Below are positions 50,257-59,997 of a DNA stretch of 60,185 bases, one piece after another. The stretch covers positions 1 through 60,185 of the forward strand of contig CAYLYZ010000023.1 of assembly GCA_964387885.1 (NCBI GenBank), given 5' to 3'. Within the stretch, counting starts at the first letter, position 1. Each line of letters begins with the position of its first letter. The position numbers were made by a program, and so were the translations under genes. The DNA is from JABGPL01 sp964387885. GTDB lineage: Bacteria; Electryoneota; AABM5-125-24; Hatepunaeales; Hatepunaeaceae. The notes below the pieces were generated by a model. It had not been told where the DNA came from, did not search any database, and worked only from the letters and a program-made list of their open reading frames with translations.

Positions 50257-50444
50257 ATTGCAATAACCTTCTCATGATATTCTTCAGGAACATCTTCCAT
50301 GACCATCATTTCAAATGCATCGCGAAGGTTTTCTTCAAGCTCTGCGAGGGTTAGTCCCTGTGTCATTATCTCAGGGTGCTCCTTTAGCTTCCCGAGCCAG
50401 AATTTTTCACCTTTCCAGTAGATCATAGTCATTTTACTGTCCAT
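50253..50444 (-). CDS. hicB: HicB-family antitoxin, short form
   Basis: A 63-residue protein with the HicB pattern of strands and helix: MTMIYWKGEKFWLGKLKEHPE, TQGLTLAELEENLRDAFEMMV. It lacks the C-terminal DNA-binding domain of longer HicB, so autorepression may be weak or absent. AGGAGA lies eight bases before the ATG. It precedes hicA, the less common order in which antitoxin is made first. Confidence 0.85.
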   Translation of the reverse strand: MDSKMTMIYWKGEKFWLGKLKEHPEIMTQGLTLAELEENLRDAFEMMVMEDVPEEYHEKVIAI

Positions 50445-50498
50445 AAATGTTCTCCTGATATAACTGTTTTGTCAACTCTGTCCCACTTACCAGAACCG

Positions 50499-50551
50499 GA
50501 CTTCGTCCGGTTACCCCCCTTTTTATTCCCCCCTACAAGTAGGGGGGAGAG
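50499..50551 (+). repeat. 53-base direct repeat, right copy
   Basis: Same sequence and orientation as 50010-50062. It lies just upstream of hicB, so the toxin-antitoxin pair sits exactly between two copies. Confidence 0.85.
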
Positions 50552-50595
50552 GGTTTCAGGTCGCACATTTGTGCGACCTGAAACACACCAAACTG

Positions 50596-53500
50596 CTACT
50601 TTATCTGCACCACCTTCAACATCCCCCCGTCAACCCCAGCATTCACATCTACAAAATACAAACCCGCAGGCAGTGAACTCGCATCAACCGGGAGTTTTTG
50701 CAGACCGGCGGGGACGGTTCCGAAATTTGTGGTTTGGAGGAGTTTGCCGGTTAAGGTGTAGATTCTAAACTCGACTTCCACTGCTTCCGGAATGTCTATC
50801 GGGATCAGGCTGACTCCGTTGAAAGGGTTGGGGAAGGCGTTGCCTAACCTGAAGACTTCGGGGATTATTGGATCGGGTGGTGGGATTATTATTGGTGGCT
50901 CAGTTGGCTCGTCAATTGCTATCCGGATCACCAACTGCCCGTGCCCCATGTCAGTCCATCCACCTTCTTCCGTATAAAACTTGTTGATTTCTGCGTTCAC
51001 CGATTCGGGATTACGGTCGACTCCGATGGAAGGCCAACCGGGAGTTTCCTCAAGGTACTTTAAGACCACCCAGAACCGTGCTCCGGCATTGACATTGTTG
51101 TATATTACCGGCTGCCGGACATCCGGATAATGGAAACGGTGTAGAACCTCCCCGGAATCGGGATGTGCCGTATACATCTCACCGATGATATCACCCGGGA
51201 GACCATCCTCGTCTTCAGCGATATAGACATTTATCGGATCGGGAGATCTCGGGAAAAAGTCGACCCAGTAGACGGCTAATGTATCAGCCGATGGCTCAAG
51301 CTCGTACCTTGTTGCAAAGCGATTGTCAGGTCCCTGACCGTTGACTATATAATACCTGTCAACCGTCCCATCGTCATGAGAAAGTTCATCAACATCCGGA
51401 TCTTCAGCAGCATAGGCACCTACGATACTGCTGGTAGGACCGTAAAAAGGTTCGTCATCTTCAAGTATGAACCCGGTTAGAGAATATTCGTACCAGCCGC
51501 GTTCTTCGACCAGTGTGTCGATCCATTCTCCGACTTCTGCATCAGCGGTAAATACTAATTCCCCGTTTCTTCGAATTTCCAGCCCGTCGAGAGATTGAAC
51601 GGGATTGTTATCAATTCCCAATTCAGGATCAAGCCAGGAAACAAGGAGGTTATTATCATCTCTCTCGACCTGTACATCTGATGGAGCATCAGGCGGCACC
51701 ACGAGGTTAACCGGGATGTGGACACGCGCATACTGATAATTGTTGCTGACTATCGACAACACATTCTGTGGCCACCAGCCGTTAAATATCGGATTCTCGT
51801 CCTCGTCGCGTTTCATCGCGAACATTGCCAGGCCAATATTGCTGTCAGGTCCGTATACTGCAACCTCTTCTGTACTGTGAAATCCGAGAGGGATCGCAAT
51901 CTCGATTTCAACATGGCCATCGTTGACGCCAAACGCCAATTCCGGTTCTTCGAATACGTAATATGGATCTCTGTCATAAGGAGGTCCGGATAATGACCTG
52001 TAGGTTTTTACCGGTTCCCCTTCCACCCAGTATCCCCAGTAATTTCCCTCTGATCCAAGTCTGTCCCAGGTCCATTCCCTGTCACCATCGTCATCGACGT
52101 ATATACCGAGACCCATCCGTTCGAGGATCTCAGGTTCTGTCAGATATTTTACACCGATGTACATCCGGTTAGCTCCATCATTGAATCCGATTTTTGCGAT
52201 TACTGTCCCTGCGGTATCTGGATTGTCGTACCCGAAGACGTCTGAGATATCTCTCAGGACTGCACCTTCCCACTCCTCATCGTTGATTATACCATCAAGT
52301 TCGGGAGATTCCGGCATTGATTCAAGGTCAATTGTCCAGTTTAAAAAATCATCGTCAACCCAGCCCACAGCTTCTTCCGAGTAAAAACTCTCTCCGCCAT
52401 CAAAAACAGCCGTTACTACATAGTAGTATTGATGCAGTGGAAAAACGCGATCCCGGTCGATGTATTCATTTTCATCAGCGTCCACTTCAGTGATTATTCT
52501 GTAGGGACCTCCGGAGAACATCGATCTGTAAATGTTGTAGGATTGGGGATCATCACGGTGAGGTTGAGGTGATGGATTGGAATCAATTACTCTATGCCAG
52601 GGCGTGATGGAAACGTCATTGCGAGGAACATAGTTACGAAGCAATCTCTCTGTTCCATCAACACTATATGATTGCTTAGCTTTGCTCGCAAAGACGGGAT
52701 TGCGTTGATTTCCGGTAAAACCGTTCATCTCCTCCCAATTGAGGAGAATCTCATTACGCTCATTCTGGCTGGCTCGAATCCATTCCGGACCAGGATCGGC
52801 CTCTTCGAGAGTAAAGTCGACATCTTCGGTCGTGAACTCCTCCCAGACTTCATCTTCCCGGACTTCACTCATATACCCCTGAAGAGAAGCTGTAACTATG
52901 ATATCACGAGCAACCTCTAATACTTCAACTCTGAGCAGGTAATTTCCGTTTTCATCTGTCAAGGTAGTATATGGATTATCCTCAGCAGAGATCAACACAC
53001 CCGGAATGGGATCTCCCTCAGAATCAGTGACAACTCCCGATACAAAACCGTCCAACAAATCCAAATCTGCTATAAATACATATCCACCTCGACCGAATAC
53101 GCGGTTATGAGTGGATTTTCCCCCCGCCACTACTCGACTGCCATCCTCCGATAAAATTACACCTGCTAACGAGCCCTCAGAAATAAGCTCATATATGGAT
53201 TCTCGACTGTGTGCTTCAAATACTATCAGATCCGGTTTCTGGTTGCCCTGATCTCCCCATGTGGTGACAGCCAGTATTTCACCGGCTCTGTCGAAATCCA
53301 GTCCTGCGACCTCATCACCAAGTGAATCAACAATCCACAGGGGATCACCGGCGCCATATGTATCAAACAGGGCTACTTTGCCGTTTATTGTCTCTTCATA
53401 GAAATCGAGAGTCCCTGCTGCAATCAAACTGCCATCATGAGATACCGCACATTCTGTCACCCAGCTCGAAGTAAAGGCGCGGAAACTGTAGTGCCATATT

Positions 53501-54408
53501 TCCGCATATCCACCATTCTCACCTATCCTGCCGAGTACTCGCAACCGTCCGGAGAGTGTTCCGCAGACGAGGATGTTCCCATCATCTGAAATGACAACCG
53601 GAGACTCAGTGTTATATGTAGGTTCCTCCCAGATCAATTCTCCGCTTTCCATGTCGAGGACGTACATGTGGTATTTGCCATTCACCACTATTATCCCTGC
53701 TGATTCTGCAAGTCCAATACCATACCAGCCATAAGCTTCGTCAGCATCAACTTCGAAAGTCCACATCGGTTCTTCGCTGCCAGTCTCAAAACCCCAGACA
53801 CGATTGGTCACTCTCGCAGTATCAACACCGGTTGCAATCATTAACTCAGCATCTTTCGTCAACTGAACAGGTCCTACTCGGTAACCATCCTGCCCCCATG
53901 AATAATAGGGAACACCCTCACCATCTCTATTAAATAACCGGATGCTGTCCTGAATGGAATATGCGACAATTGATCCGTCGCCTGACATGGAGATTCGTCC
54001 GTCTCCATCCTCGACCTCATATGTAAAAACGAGAGAGCTATCCTCCGTCGACCACAATTCGAGCCTTTCGTCATTCAGATAATATGAGACAGCCAGCCAC
54101 AATCCATCATCGGAAAGTGCAAGCCGTTCAGTTATCCCGTTTTCGTCGTAAATTGACCAGCGGAGGTCACCTGATCCGGCATCCCTCCCGGGAAGCAGAT
54201 CTGGATTATATGAAGTTGTATCTAATGGTGGGTTGGAGTTTGGGTCGTACGTTAATGTTCGAACATTGTTATAGTCGAAGCTGTCAAACTCAGTCTGATG
54301 ACCGGCTGAACCGGCGTAAGTTAAATTGATCTGTAAAAGCAAACACCCGAGAATTAATACTCGCCATAATTGTGCTGTTCTTTTTTCACGATCTCTTTTC
54401 GCATGCAT
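50596..54408 (-). CDS. Large secreted beta-propeller protein with sorting signal
   Basis: About 1270 residues; the ATG at 54408 is favoured by GAGG six bases upstream (another lies at 54420). Signal peptide LWRVLILGCLLLQINLTYAG; residues about 45-440 are WD40/PQQ-like blades (GLWLAVSYYLNDERLELWSTEDSS, DGNILVCGTLSGRLRVLG). Next comes a carboxypeptidase-regulatory-like domain (SGVVTDSEGDPIPGVLISAEDNPYTTL), fibronectin-III-like and DOMON/CBM9-like parts (GLGIYVDDDGDREW, HVEIEIAIPLGF), and a PNPFN sorting domain ending MLKVVQIK. An in-frame repeat (52613-52699) interrupts one domain. Probably exported by a type IX-like system. Role unknown. Confidence 0.85.
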   Translation of the reverse strand: MHAKRDREKRTAQLWRVLILGCLLLQINLTYAGSAGHQTEFDSFDYNNVRTLTYDPNSNPPLDTTSYNPDLLPGRDAGSGDLRWSIYDENGITERLALSDDGLWLAVSYYLNDERLELWSTEDSSLVFTYEVEDGDGRISMSGDGSIVAYSIQDSIRLFNRDGEGVPYYSWGQDGYRVGPVQLTKDAELMIATGVDTARVTNRVWGFETGSEEPMWTFEVDADEAYGWYGIGLAESAGIIVVNGKYHMYVLDMESGELIWEEPTYNTESPVVISDDGNILVCGTLSGRLRVLGRIGENGGYAEIWHYSFRAFTSSWVTECAVSHDGSLIAAGTLDFYEETINGKVALFDTYGAGDPLWIVDSLGDEVAGLDFDRAGEILAVTTWGDQGNQKPDLIVFEAHSRESIYELISEGSLAGVILSEDGSRVVAGGKSTHNRVFGRGGYVFIADLDLLDGFVSGVVTDSEGDPIPGVLISAEDNPYTTLTDENGNYLLRVEVLEVARDIIVTASLQGYMSEVREDEVWEEFTTEDVDFTLEEADPGPEWIRASQNERNEILLNWEEMNGFTGNQRNPVFASKAKQSYSVDGTERLLRNYVPRNDVSITPWHRVIDSNPSPQPHRDDPQSYNIYRSMFSGGPYRIITEVDADENEYIDRDRVFPLHQYYYVVTAVFDGGESFYSEEAVGWVDDDFLNWTIDLESMPESPELDGIINDEEWEGAVLRDISDVFGYDNPDTAGTVIAKIGFNDGANRMYIGVKYLTEPEILERMGLGIYVDDDGDREWTWDRLGSEGNYWGYWVEGEPVKTYRSLSGPPYDRDPYYVFEEPELAFGVNDGHVEIEIAIPLGFHSTEEVAVYGPDSNIGLAMFAMKRDEDENPIFNGWWPQNVLSIVSNNYQYARVHIPVNLVVPPDAPSDVQVERDDNNLLVSWLDPELGIDNNPVQSLDGLEIRRNGELVFTADAEVGEWIDTLVEERGWYEYSLTGFILEDDEPFYGPTSSIVGAYAAEDPDVDELSHDDGTVDRYYIVNGQGPDNRFATRYELEPSADTLAVYWVDFFPRSPDPINVYIAEDEDGLPGDIIGEMYTAHPDSGEVLHRFHYPDVRQPVIYNNVNAGARFWVVLKYLEETPGWPSIGVDRNPESVNAEINKFYTEEGGWTDMGHGQLVIRIAIDEPTEPPIIIPPPDPIIPEVFRLGNAFPNPFNGVSLIPIDIPEAVEVEFRIYTLTGKLLQTTNFGTVPAGLQKLPVDASSLPAGLYFVDVNAGVDGGMLKVVQIK
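52613..52699. repeat. Long palindromic repeat inside a gene
   Basis: The arms CGTCATTGCGAGGAACATAG and GATTGC...TTTGCTCGCAAAGACG form an imperfect palindrome of about 85 bases, with an inner GAAGCAATC/GATTGCTT pair. This recalls a family widespread in bacterial spacers. In frame it encodes FASKAKQSY and RLLRNYVPRNDV. Confidence 0.75.
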
Positions 54409-54569
54409 TTCAATCCTCATCGCGTGGAATCATACCTGGCATTCAAAATAAAACCGGCAGATTAATAATTTTCTAAACTAAAGTATGCTCTTCTCGTGAC
54501 AATCCATTTGTTATCATACTCTGCTAAATGACAAGACCATTTGCCGGTGGTTCTTGCCATCTCCAATAG

Positions 54570-54716
54570 TTTTTGGGGAGGACGGAGGTTCCTGTCCGTC
54601 TAAATCAAACTTTTGCCCCAGCGGACAAGAATGTCCGCACTCCCCTTTTGCAGGGATTATCACCAAAATCCCCACATCGGCGGACAGGAATGTCCGCACT
54701 CCCCCGATTAGGGATT
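54570..54716. repeat. GGACAGGAATGTCCGC repeat cluster
   Basis: Three related units (GGACGGAGGTTCCTGTCC, GCGGACAAGAATGTCCGC near 54621 and GCGGACAGGAATGTCCGC near 54679), each followed or preceded by ACTCCCC, between two minus-strand genes. The same family is at 59998-60095. Confidence 0.7.
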
Positions 54717-55151
54717 CTACTTATCCTCCTCTTTAGACTCCGCAGTTTCAGACTTTTTGGATGATTTCTCACCTTTGCCCTTACCTCCTCCGAATGGCAA
54801 CGAGATACCGACCTTCTTTAGCATTTCAGGGAGAGTCTCGAAAAACGCGTCCATTTTTCCCTTACCTACACCTACAAACTTGATATTCTCACCATCCCAG
54901 GCAATAAAACCAACCGGATTAATGCTGGCTCCACCTCCCCCGGCTGAAGCATTTCCGCTGCCTGACTTATCCTTATTTGCATCACCTTTCCCTTCACCAC
55001 CTCCGGCGGCAAAACCGACTGACAACTTAATAACAGGCAGTAATGTAATATTGTCTACGGTTACCGGTTCACCGACAACTGTTTCTGTTGTAGCAAGGGC
55101 GCGCATGCGCTCAAGTATCGTATCAAGTATTTCTTGTGTTGTATTTGACAT
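54717..55151 (-). CDS. GerW/YtfJ-family protein
   Basis: Of 144 residues from the ATG at 55151 (GGAGG upstream), residues 1-55 are NTTQEILDTILERMRALATTETVVGEPVTVDNITLLPVIKLSVGFAAGG, the family core. A glycine-rich stretch (GKGDANKDKSGSGNASAGGG) follows, then INPVGFIAWDGENIKFVGVG. The C-terminus is lysine- and glutamate-rich. Relatives include the Bacillus spore germination protein GerW and many proteins of non-spore-formers with unknown role. Confidence 0.85.
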   Translation of the reverse strand: MSNTTQEILDTILERMRALATTETVVGEPVTVDNITLLPVIKLSVGFAAGGGEGKGDANKDKSGSGNASAGGGGASINPVGFIAWDGENIKFVGVGKGKMDAFFETLPEMLKKVGISLPFGGGKGKGEKSSKKSETAESKEEDK

Positions 55152-55373
55152 CAGGAATTTCCTCCTCCCCGAATAATTGTCGTTTTCGTTCAAGGCAAAA
55201 AAACCTGTCACATCAAAAATTACCCATTCTTCGGTAATTGCCCATGTTTAAATATAACTCACCTACATTCAAAATCAAATCTTGAATATGAAACGAGCCA
55301 AACAATGCGAAGAGTTTATCAATGGTATATTATCGGTCGGTAAAACAGATTTCAATTTAAATAGGTATTTTGG

Positions 55374-55394
55374 ATTCCCGATCAGGTCGGGAAT
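55374..55394. repeat. ATTCC-type palindromic element
   Basis: ATTCCCGATCAGGTCGGGAAT, eight-base arms, lying between the GerW-like and UPF0104 genes. Confidence 0.65.
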
Positions 55395-55414
55395 GAGGAG
55401 TTTGATTGAAAACT

Positions 55415-56497
55415 CTACTTCTTAGACTTCAAGAAATGGAGAAGGAGGAAAATAGAGCCCGGGATAACTATCGATAGAAAACTTAACGCATGTGACACTA
55501 TTCCAAATGCAAGTGCGACAGAATTGTCGATTCCGAATAGTAAAAGAATTTTCTGGAAAGCGAGATGTGCAACTCCAATCTGACTTGGCGAGGAGGGAAT
55601 TGCCCCTGCTATATTTACACCGGTTTGCGTCGCAATCGCCGCATGAAAGGGTAGCTCAAAACTAAAAGCCTTAAACCTTATAAATGTCATGAACATAGTT
55701 AAGAGCCACATTCCTACTGATGTAAACAACAGTATGGAAATCTTTCGTTTTGAATTCAAAACTGAGAGCCCATCGAAAAAAGAACCTGACAGTTGAATTA
55801 TCTTTTCATGTATTACTTTCGGCAACAGTGACGAAAAAAAAGTGATGATCCTTATACTCAATTCCCTTTTTATAACTATTAGATATGCTGCAGCAATACT
55901 CAAAACCGAAAAAGTGACCGAAGCAAGAATAAACCACTTCGTTTGATCCGGTAAAGCGAGTGCAACCAACAGCACAGGTAGGTAAACCATAAGTCCAATA
56001 ACATCAAACCAGCGTTCAACGACGACACTTGCGAGAACCGAGCTTTTGCTGATTCTCTCACTGTTCCCAAGCATAACACTTCTACCCAACTCACCGACCT
56101 TTAGTGGCAAAATATTATTGATCGTAAATCCGATTAGTAGAAATGAGATAACCCTGTAAACGGATATCCTTTTAATAGGGCTGAGTATAAACTTCCAGCG
56201 AAGAGCCCTCAAAAAAAGATTGACGAAACCTATTGCTACTGAAACCAGAATCCAGAAAACCGAGATATTAACTATCGCATTCTTGAGTACACTGAAATCA
56301 ACTTTCTGGAAAGCAAGATAGAGAAAAAGAACACTTACCCCTAAGCCGAGAGTTGCCCTGAACCACGGTCTCTGCCACAGGTTTTTTTTAATTTCATCTG
56401 TTTCTGATTTAGAGCTCAAATCAAAAACTGAATTTCGAGTGGAAAGAATTGCAACATTAATAAGCGGTACATCAGGTTCTCTTAAACTAATTGACAC
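55415..56497 (-). CDS. UPF0104 / lysylphosphatidylglycerol-synthase-type membrane protein
   Basis: Inner-membrane protein of 360 residues with about eight hydrophobic segments and no catalytic soluble domain. Family marks are FLRALRWKFIL, GFTINNILPLKVGELGRSVMLG, VVVERWFDVIGL and the late NIAGAIPSSPSQIGVAHLAF. Relatives act in lipid or glycan transfer (AglD, MprF flippase half). The start is GTG at 56497, with no better choice before the first membrane segment. Confidence 0.85.
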   Translation of the reverse strand: MSISLREPDVPLINVAILSTRNSVFDLSSKSETDEIKKNLWQRPWFRATLGLGVSVLFLYLAFQKVDFSVLKNAIVNISVFWILVSVAIGFVNLFLRALRWKFILSPIKRISVYRVISFLLIGFTINNILPLKVGELGRSVMLGNSERISKSSVLASVVVERWFDVIGLMVYLPVLLVALALPDQTKWFILASVTFSVLSIAAAYLIVIKRELSIRIITFFSSLLPKVIHEKIIQLSGSFFDGLSVLNSKRKISILLFTSVGMWLLTMFMTFIRFKAFSFELPFHAAIATQTGVNIAGAIPSSPSQIGVAHLAFQKILLLFGIDNSVALAFGIVSHALSFLSIVIPGSIFLLLHFLKSKK

Positions 56498-56565
56498 GAC
56501 AAACCAAACTACAGATGTTGCCTTGACTTGTCAAGCTAAGTGCGATTAGTTTGAAAGATAAAAAA

Positions 56566-56594
56566 ATGCCGAACAGGATTTTCCCATTCGGCAT
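56566..56594 (-). terminator. Terminator after the 871-residue secreted protein gene
   Basis: Eight-base stem ATGCCGAA/TTCGGCAT, extended by A/T pairs, with TTTTTTTATC on the minus-strand side; it lies 26 bases past the stop. Confidence 0.7.
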
Positions 56595-56619
56595 TTTAAT
56601 CATTCTAATCTGAATTAAT

Positions 56620-59235
56620 CTATTTAAGTAAAGTAACTGTTTGTGATGTCCTAAATTCACCTGACTCCATCCGGATGAGATAGGTCCCTGAAACAATATC
56701 TCCCGCATCCCACGAAATCGTATGAACTCCATTCTCATATTCAACATTACATAACTCATCAATCAAACGACCCTCAAGATCGAACATCTTGATCCGAACA
56801 TTCGATGCTTCCGGAAGTCCAAAGTTAAGATGCACAACTGAATTGAAAGGATTGGGATATGCCTTTGACAAGTAATAGTTATCCGGAGTTTGAGTTTCGA
56901 ATGCAACATCCAGAATCGTCAATCCATCCCTTTCGTAAATCAGACTTTTTCCCGATTTGATATCGAAAACGTTCAGAGTTTGATTTATTTCTGAGCTCCC
57001 GTTCATAAGTCGCAATTCAAACTCCTCCCCGGGCAGCATTCCATCAACTCCTTCAGTCGAAAGATCATCACCCCAAACTGCGAGACCGCAGCGACCATCG
57101 TCATCAACCGTCCCCTTTCCTACCAATCTGCCAGCAGGACTGTATGCAGCTATCTGATCACCCTCAGATATTTGACCGCCCTTGATAACGTTCACTAGAA
57201 CACTCATGTTCTGACCGGTTGGAGTAATTCCAAAATTCCTCCGTAAATCATCCTCAGGAACAAAATTGGCAACCTCCTCACCTTCCGGTGGGTAGACCAG
57301 AACTCCGGCGCGCTCAACTTTAACCTGATACCCCTGGGTCTCATGCCAGGGGGGCATATTGGAAAATTCGTCTTCTGGTGCCATAAACCTGCCGAGATAG
57401 TCCTTCGCAATTTGCAGATTGTCAAGAATTGGTGAAAGGACATAATAATCCGGTGCACTTGCATCGAGGTCATAGGTTGGTAAATATGCTACAATATTCC
57501 ACTGACGGTGAAGAGGAATTTCGGTGTCAGGAGGAATTGGAATTCCCGACCAGACTGCCTCGCATTCTTCGATTATTTTGATCTGATATCCCTGTGTCGG
57601 CTGCCATGCCTGAATATTGTTGAATCCTCCCCATCCGGGAACATAAAACCTGCCAAGTTGATCCTTCATTAACTCTACCCGGTGATTTTCCTCGTCTATC
57701 CGAAGCTGATCCGTCATCAGAACAATATCAGGACCTTCCTCCCCGCTCCAGAATTCCTGATCGGGAATAACATTTATCGAGATCATGTTCCATCCCGCCA
57801 CCAGCGGGACTGTTAATTCACGACCTAATCCGACTCCGGAAATTTCAACATAAACGAACTCGTTTTGCCGGTCATTGGTTTCAAAATAAATCAGACTTTC
57901 TATTGCACCCAGTACAACCGGAGCAAATGTGACATTCACAACAACTTCTTCACCCGGATTGATAGTTATTTCATCGTCAAAATCGGTAGTAAAATTATCA
58001 GACTCAATAGTAATATCGGAAATTACCAGATCAGCATCACCTACATTGCTGACATTAAATCCAAACGCCTCGTCCTCACCTATCACAACCTCCCCAAAAT
58101 CGTGATCTTCAGGATCTACAGCGAACTGAGGTTCCGGAGCCACGAATGCTGAAAGCTCTACGACTAAGAATCCATTTGCTACAAAAACAAGTTCCCCATT
58201 GATCGCGTTAGCTTCAACTACATCAATTTCCATTTGTTGTGAAAAATCCCAGTATCGAAAACTAAGTTCTTCTCCGGCTCTAAATCCATTCTCTTGATCT
58301 TGTTCCGCACCCCAAACAGCCAGACCGAGCGGGAAACCGTCATCTACGACAATTCCACCAGCACAAAGGTCGGCTGGTGTAAAAGCCGCAATTTCATCAC
58401 CGTTTTCTAACATCTCTTCGTCAAGGAGAGCCTCACTTACCAGAACTGACAAATTTACATCCGTTATCGCCCATTCAAAATGTGGTTCCTGATTCCCAAT
58501 GGCGAAACCGGCTAGGTCGACTTCGATTCGTTCTTCTATCTCAGCACATTCGATAATCAGAACTGCAATTTTTTCACCTGGTGATTGGGGAGCAAAGGTG
58601 ACAATAATATCCACATCCTCATTAGGTGGGATTACAAATTCTCCATCAAAAACAACCGTGAAGGCTTCATCACCTTCAATGAACACATTGCTTATTGTAC
58701 AGTCTTCCTCTCCATCATTTGCGAGATTGAGTACAAATTCTTCCATCTCACCGACTTCTAATTCTGCTTCAATCGACATTGGATCGCAAACTAACACAAC
58801 ATTCCCACCCTCTACAATCGCAGTCAGACTGATAACGACGAAACCATTTGGGATAAATATACCCTCTCCAACCTGATATTCAGCATCAGCCTCATACTCG
58901 GTTTCAGTTGATGAGTCCCAAATTCTGTAAAAGATGGCATCATTCATCTGAAATCCGTTATTCCGACCTTGATCTGCTCCCCATGCTGCAAGACCTGCCG
59001 GTTCCCCATTCACGAAATCTGCATTAATTTCAACGGCACCAGCACAAAGGCCACCTTCAGTAAAGGTACCAATTTCGTCTCCAACAGCCAGACGATTGCC
59101 ATTAATTGTTGCATCCGTGATTAGAATGGACATGTTAGTATCGGTAATCTCAAAGTTGAAATGCTCTTGAGCTTGAACGGCACTTAAAAACAGGACAGTA
59201 AAAAACAGCAGAAATACAACGGTTTGTTTCAACAT
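56620..59235 (-). CDS. Large secreted repeat protein with sorting signal
   Basis: 871 residues with signal peptide (VVFLLFFTVLFLSAVQAQ). It alternates a repeated domain starting ITDTNMSILITDATI (with GDEIGTFTEGGLCAG and GLAAWGADQ), seen about three times near 28-150, 250-360 and 680-790, with two choice-of-anchor-D/Hydin-like modules (EDVDIIVTFAPQSPGEK, GEEVVVNVTFAPVVLG). A tandem LVAGWNMISINVIP module follows, and the end is the sorting domain KAYPNPFNSVVHLNF ... VTLLK. AGGAGG precedes the ATG. Probably a cell-surface or released adhesin-like protein; binding partner unknown. Confidence 0.85.
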   Translation of the reverse strand: MLKQTVVFLLFFTVLFLSAVQAQEHFNFEITDTNMSILITDATINGNRLAVGDEIGTFTEGGLCAGAVEINADFVNGEPAGLAAWGADQGRNNGFQMNDAIFYRIWDSSTETEYEADAEYQVGEGIFIPNGFVVISLTAIVEGGNVVLVCDPMSIEAELEVGEMEEFVLNLANDGEEDCTISNVFIEGDEAFTVVFDGEFVIPPNEDVDIIVTFAPQSPGEKIAVLIIECAEIEERIEVDLAGFAIGNQEPHFEWAITDVNLSVLVSEALLDEEMLENGDEIAAFTPADLCAGGIVVDDGFPLGLAVWGAEQDQENGFRAGEELSFRYWDFSQQMEIDVVEANAINGELVFVANGFLVVELSAFVAPEPQFAVDPEDHDFGEVVIGEDEAFGFNVSNVGDADLVISDITIESDNFTTDFDDEITINPGEEVVVNVTFAPVVLGAIESLIYFETNDRQNEFVYVEISGVGLGRELTVPLVAGWNMISINVIPDQEFWSGEEGPDIVLMTDQLRIDEENHRVELMKDQLGRFYVPGWGGFNNIQAWQPTQGYQIKIIEECEAVWSGIPIPPDTEIPLHRQWNIVAYLPTYDLDASAPDYYVLSPILDNLQIAKDYLGRFMAPEDEFSNMPPWHETQGYQVKVERAGVLVYPPEGEEVANFVPEDDLRRNFGITPTGQNMSVLVNVIKGGQISEGDQIAAYSPAGRLVGKGTVDDDGRCGLAVWGDDLSTEGVDGMLPGEEFELRLMNGSSEINQTLNVFDIKSGKSLIYERDGLTILDVAFETQTPDNYYLSKAYPNPFNSVVHLNFGLPEASNVRIKMFDLEGRLIDELCNVEYENGVHTISWDAGDIVSGTYLIRMESGEFRTSQTVTLLK

Positions 59236-59492
59236 CTTATCCTCCTGGTCATAATTTGTATTAAACTGCGGAGATAGGCGAGTGCCTTCACTCGCTGAAG
59301 GTTAAATATGGATGTGATTAAGTATTTACCCGCTACGGAGGGTTAGTCTAATATAATAATGAGTTTGGTTTTTTTCAACTTATTAAAGGTTTGTTTTAAT
59401 AATTAATGGGTGAATTATTTAGAGGGTTGGGAAAACAATAATGATTAAGTAATTTATGGGTTATAGAAAAGAATAATCACATTGAGAAACCC

Positions 59493-59993
59493 GTGCTTTC
59501 AAAAACAGACCTACTCGAAGCCACATTACAGGAATGCGACATTTGCATTCATCTGTACGACAAAATTCCCGAGGGAGGACTCGAATATCGACCTTCGCCG
59601 GAACAGAGGAACATGCTTGAACTGCTCAGATACATATCTTTCTGCGGAGTTGGATTTGCACAAGCAATGATTGATGGTGCATGGGAGTCTTACTCTGAGT
59701 TGGCTGAAAAGTCAGAAAAACTCGATCCTGAAGATTTTCCTGTCGCTATGGAGGAACAGAAGCGAAAACTCACCGAGGTCTTCAATAATCTCTCCGACGA
59801 GGATTTTGCTGCCAAAGAAGCAATGCTCCCATGGGGCGAGAAAATCAAACTCTGCCGGGCGTTACTCGACATGTCATATCGAGTTCTCTCCGGTTACCGA
59901 ATGCAGCTTTTCCTCTATGCCAAGGCAGCAGGAAATAAGGAGATTTGCACACCTAATTGCTGGGCAGGTGTGGATGCGGAGGTGGTTTCTTAA
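59493..59993 (+). CDS. Divergent DinB-like four-helix protein
   Basis: Of 166 residues, the helix arrangement (LLEATLQECDICIHLYDKIPEGGLEYRPSPEQRN, MLELLRYISFCGVGFAQAMI, KLCRALLDMSYRVLSGYRMQLFLYAKAAG) resembles the DinB/YfiT superfamily. The metal-binding histidines usually found in the second and last helices are tyrosines or other residues here, so metal-dependent thiol-transferase activity is doubtful. The start is GTG with a weak ribosome site. It is alone near the window end. Confidence 0.65.
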   Translation: MLSKTDLLEATLQECDICIHLYDKIPEGGLEYRPSPEQRNMLELLRYISFCGVGFAQAMIDGAWESYSELAEKSEKLDPEDFPVAMEEQKRKLTEVFNNLSDEDFAAKEAMLPWGEKIKLCRALLDMSYRVLSGYRMQLFLYAKAAGNKEICTPNCWAGVDAEVVS

Positions 59994-59997
59994 CCAA

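Noticed and set aside
54570..54716. CRISPR array
   Set aside because: Repeats are short, palindromic, few and unevenly spaced, and no cas genes are in the window.
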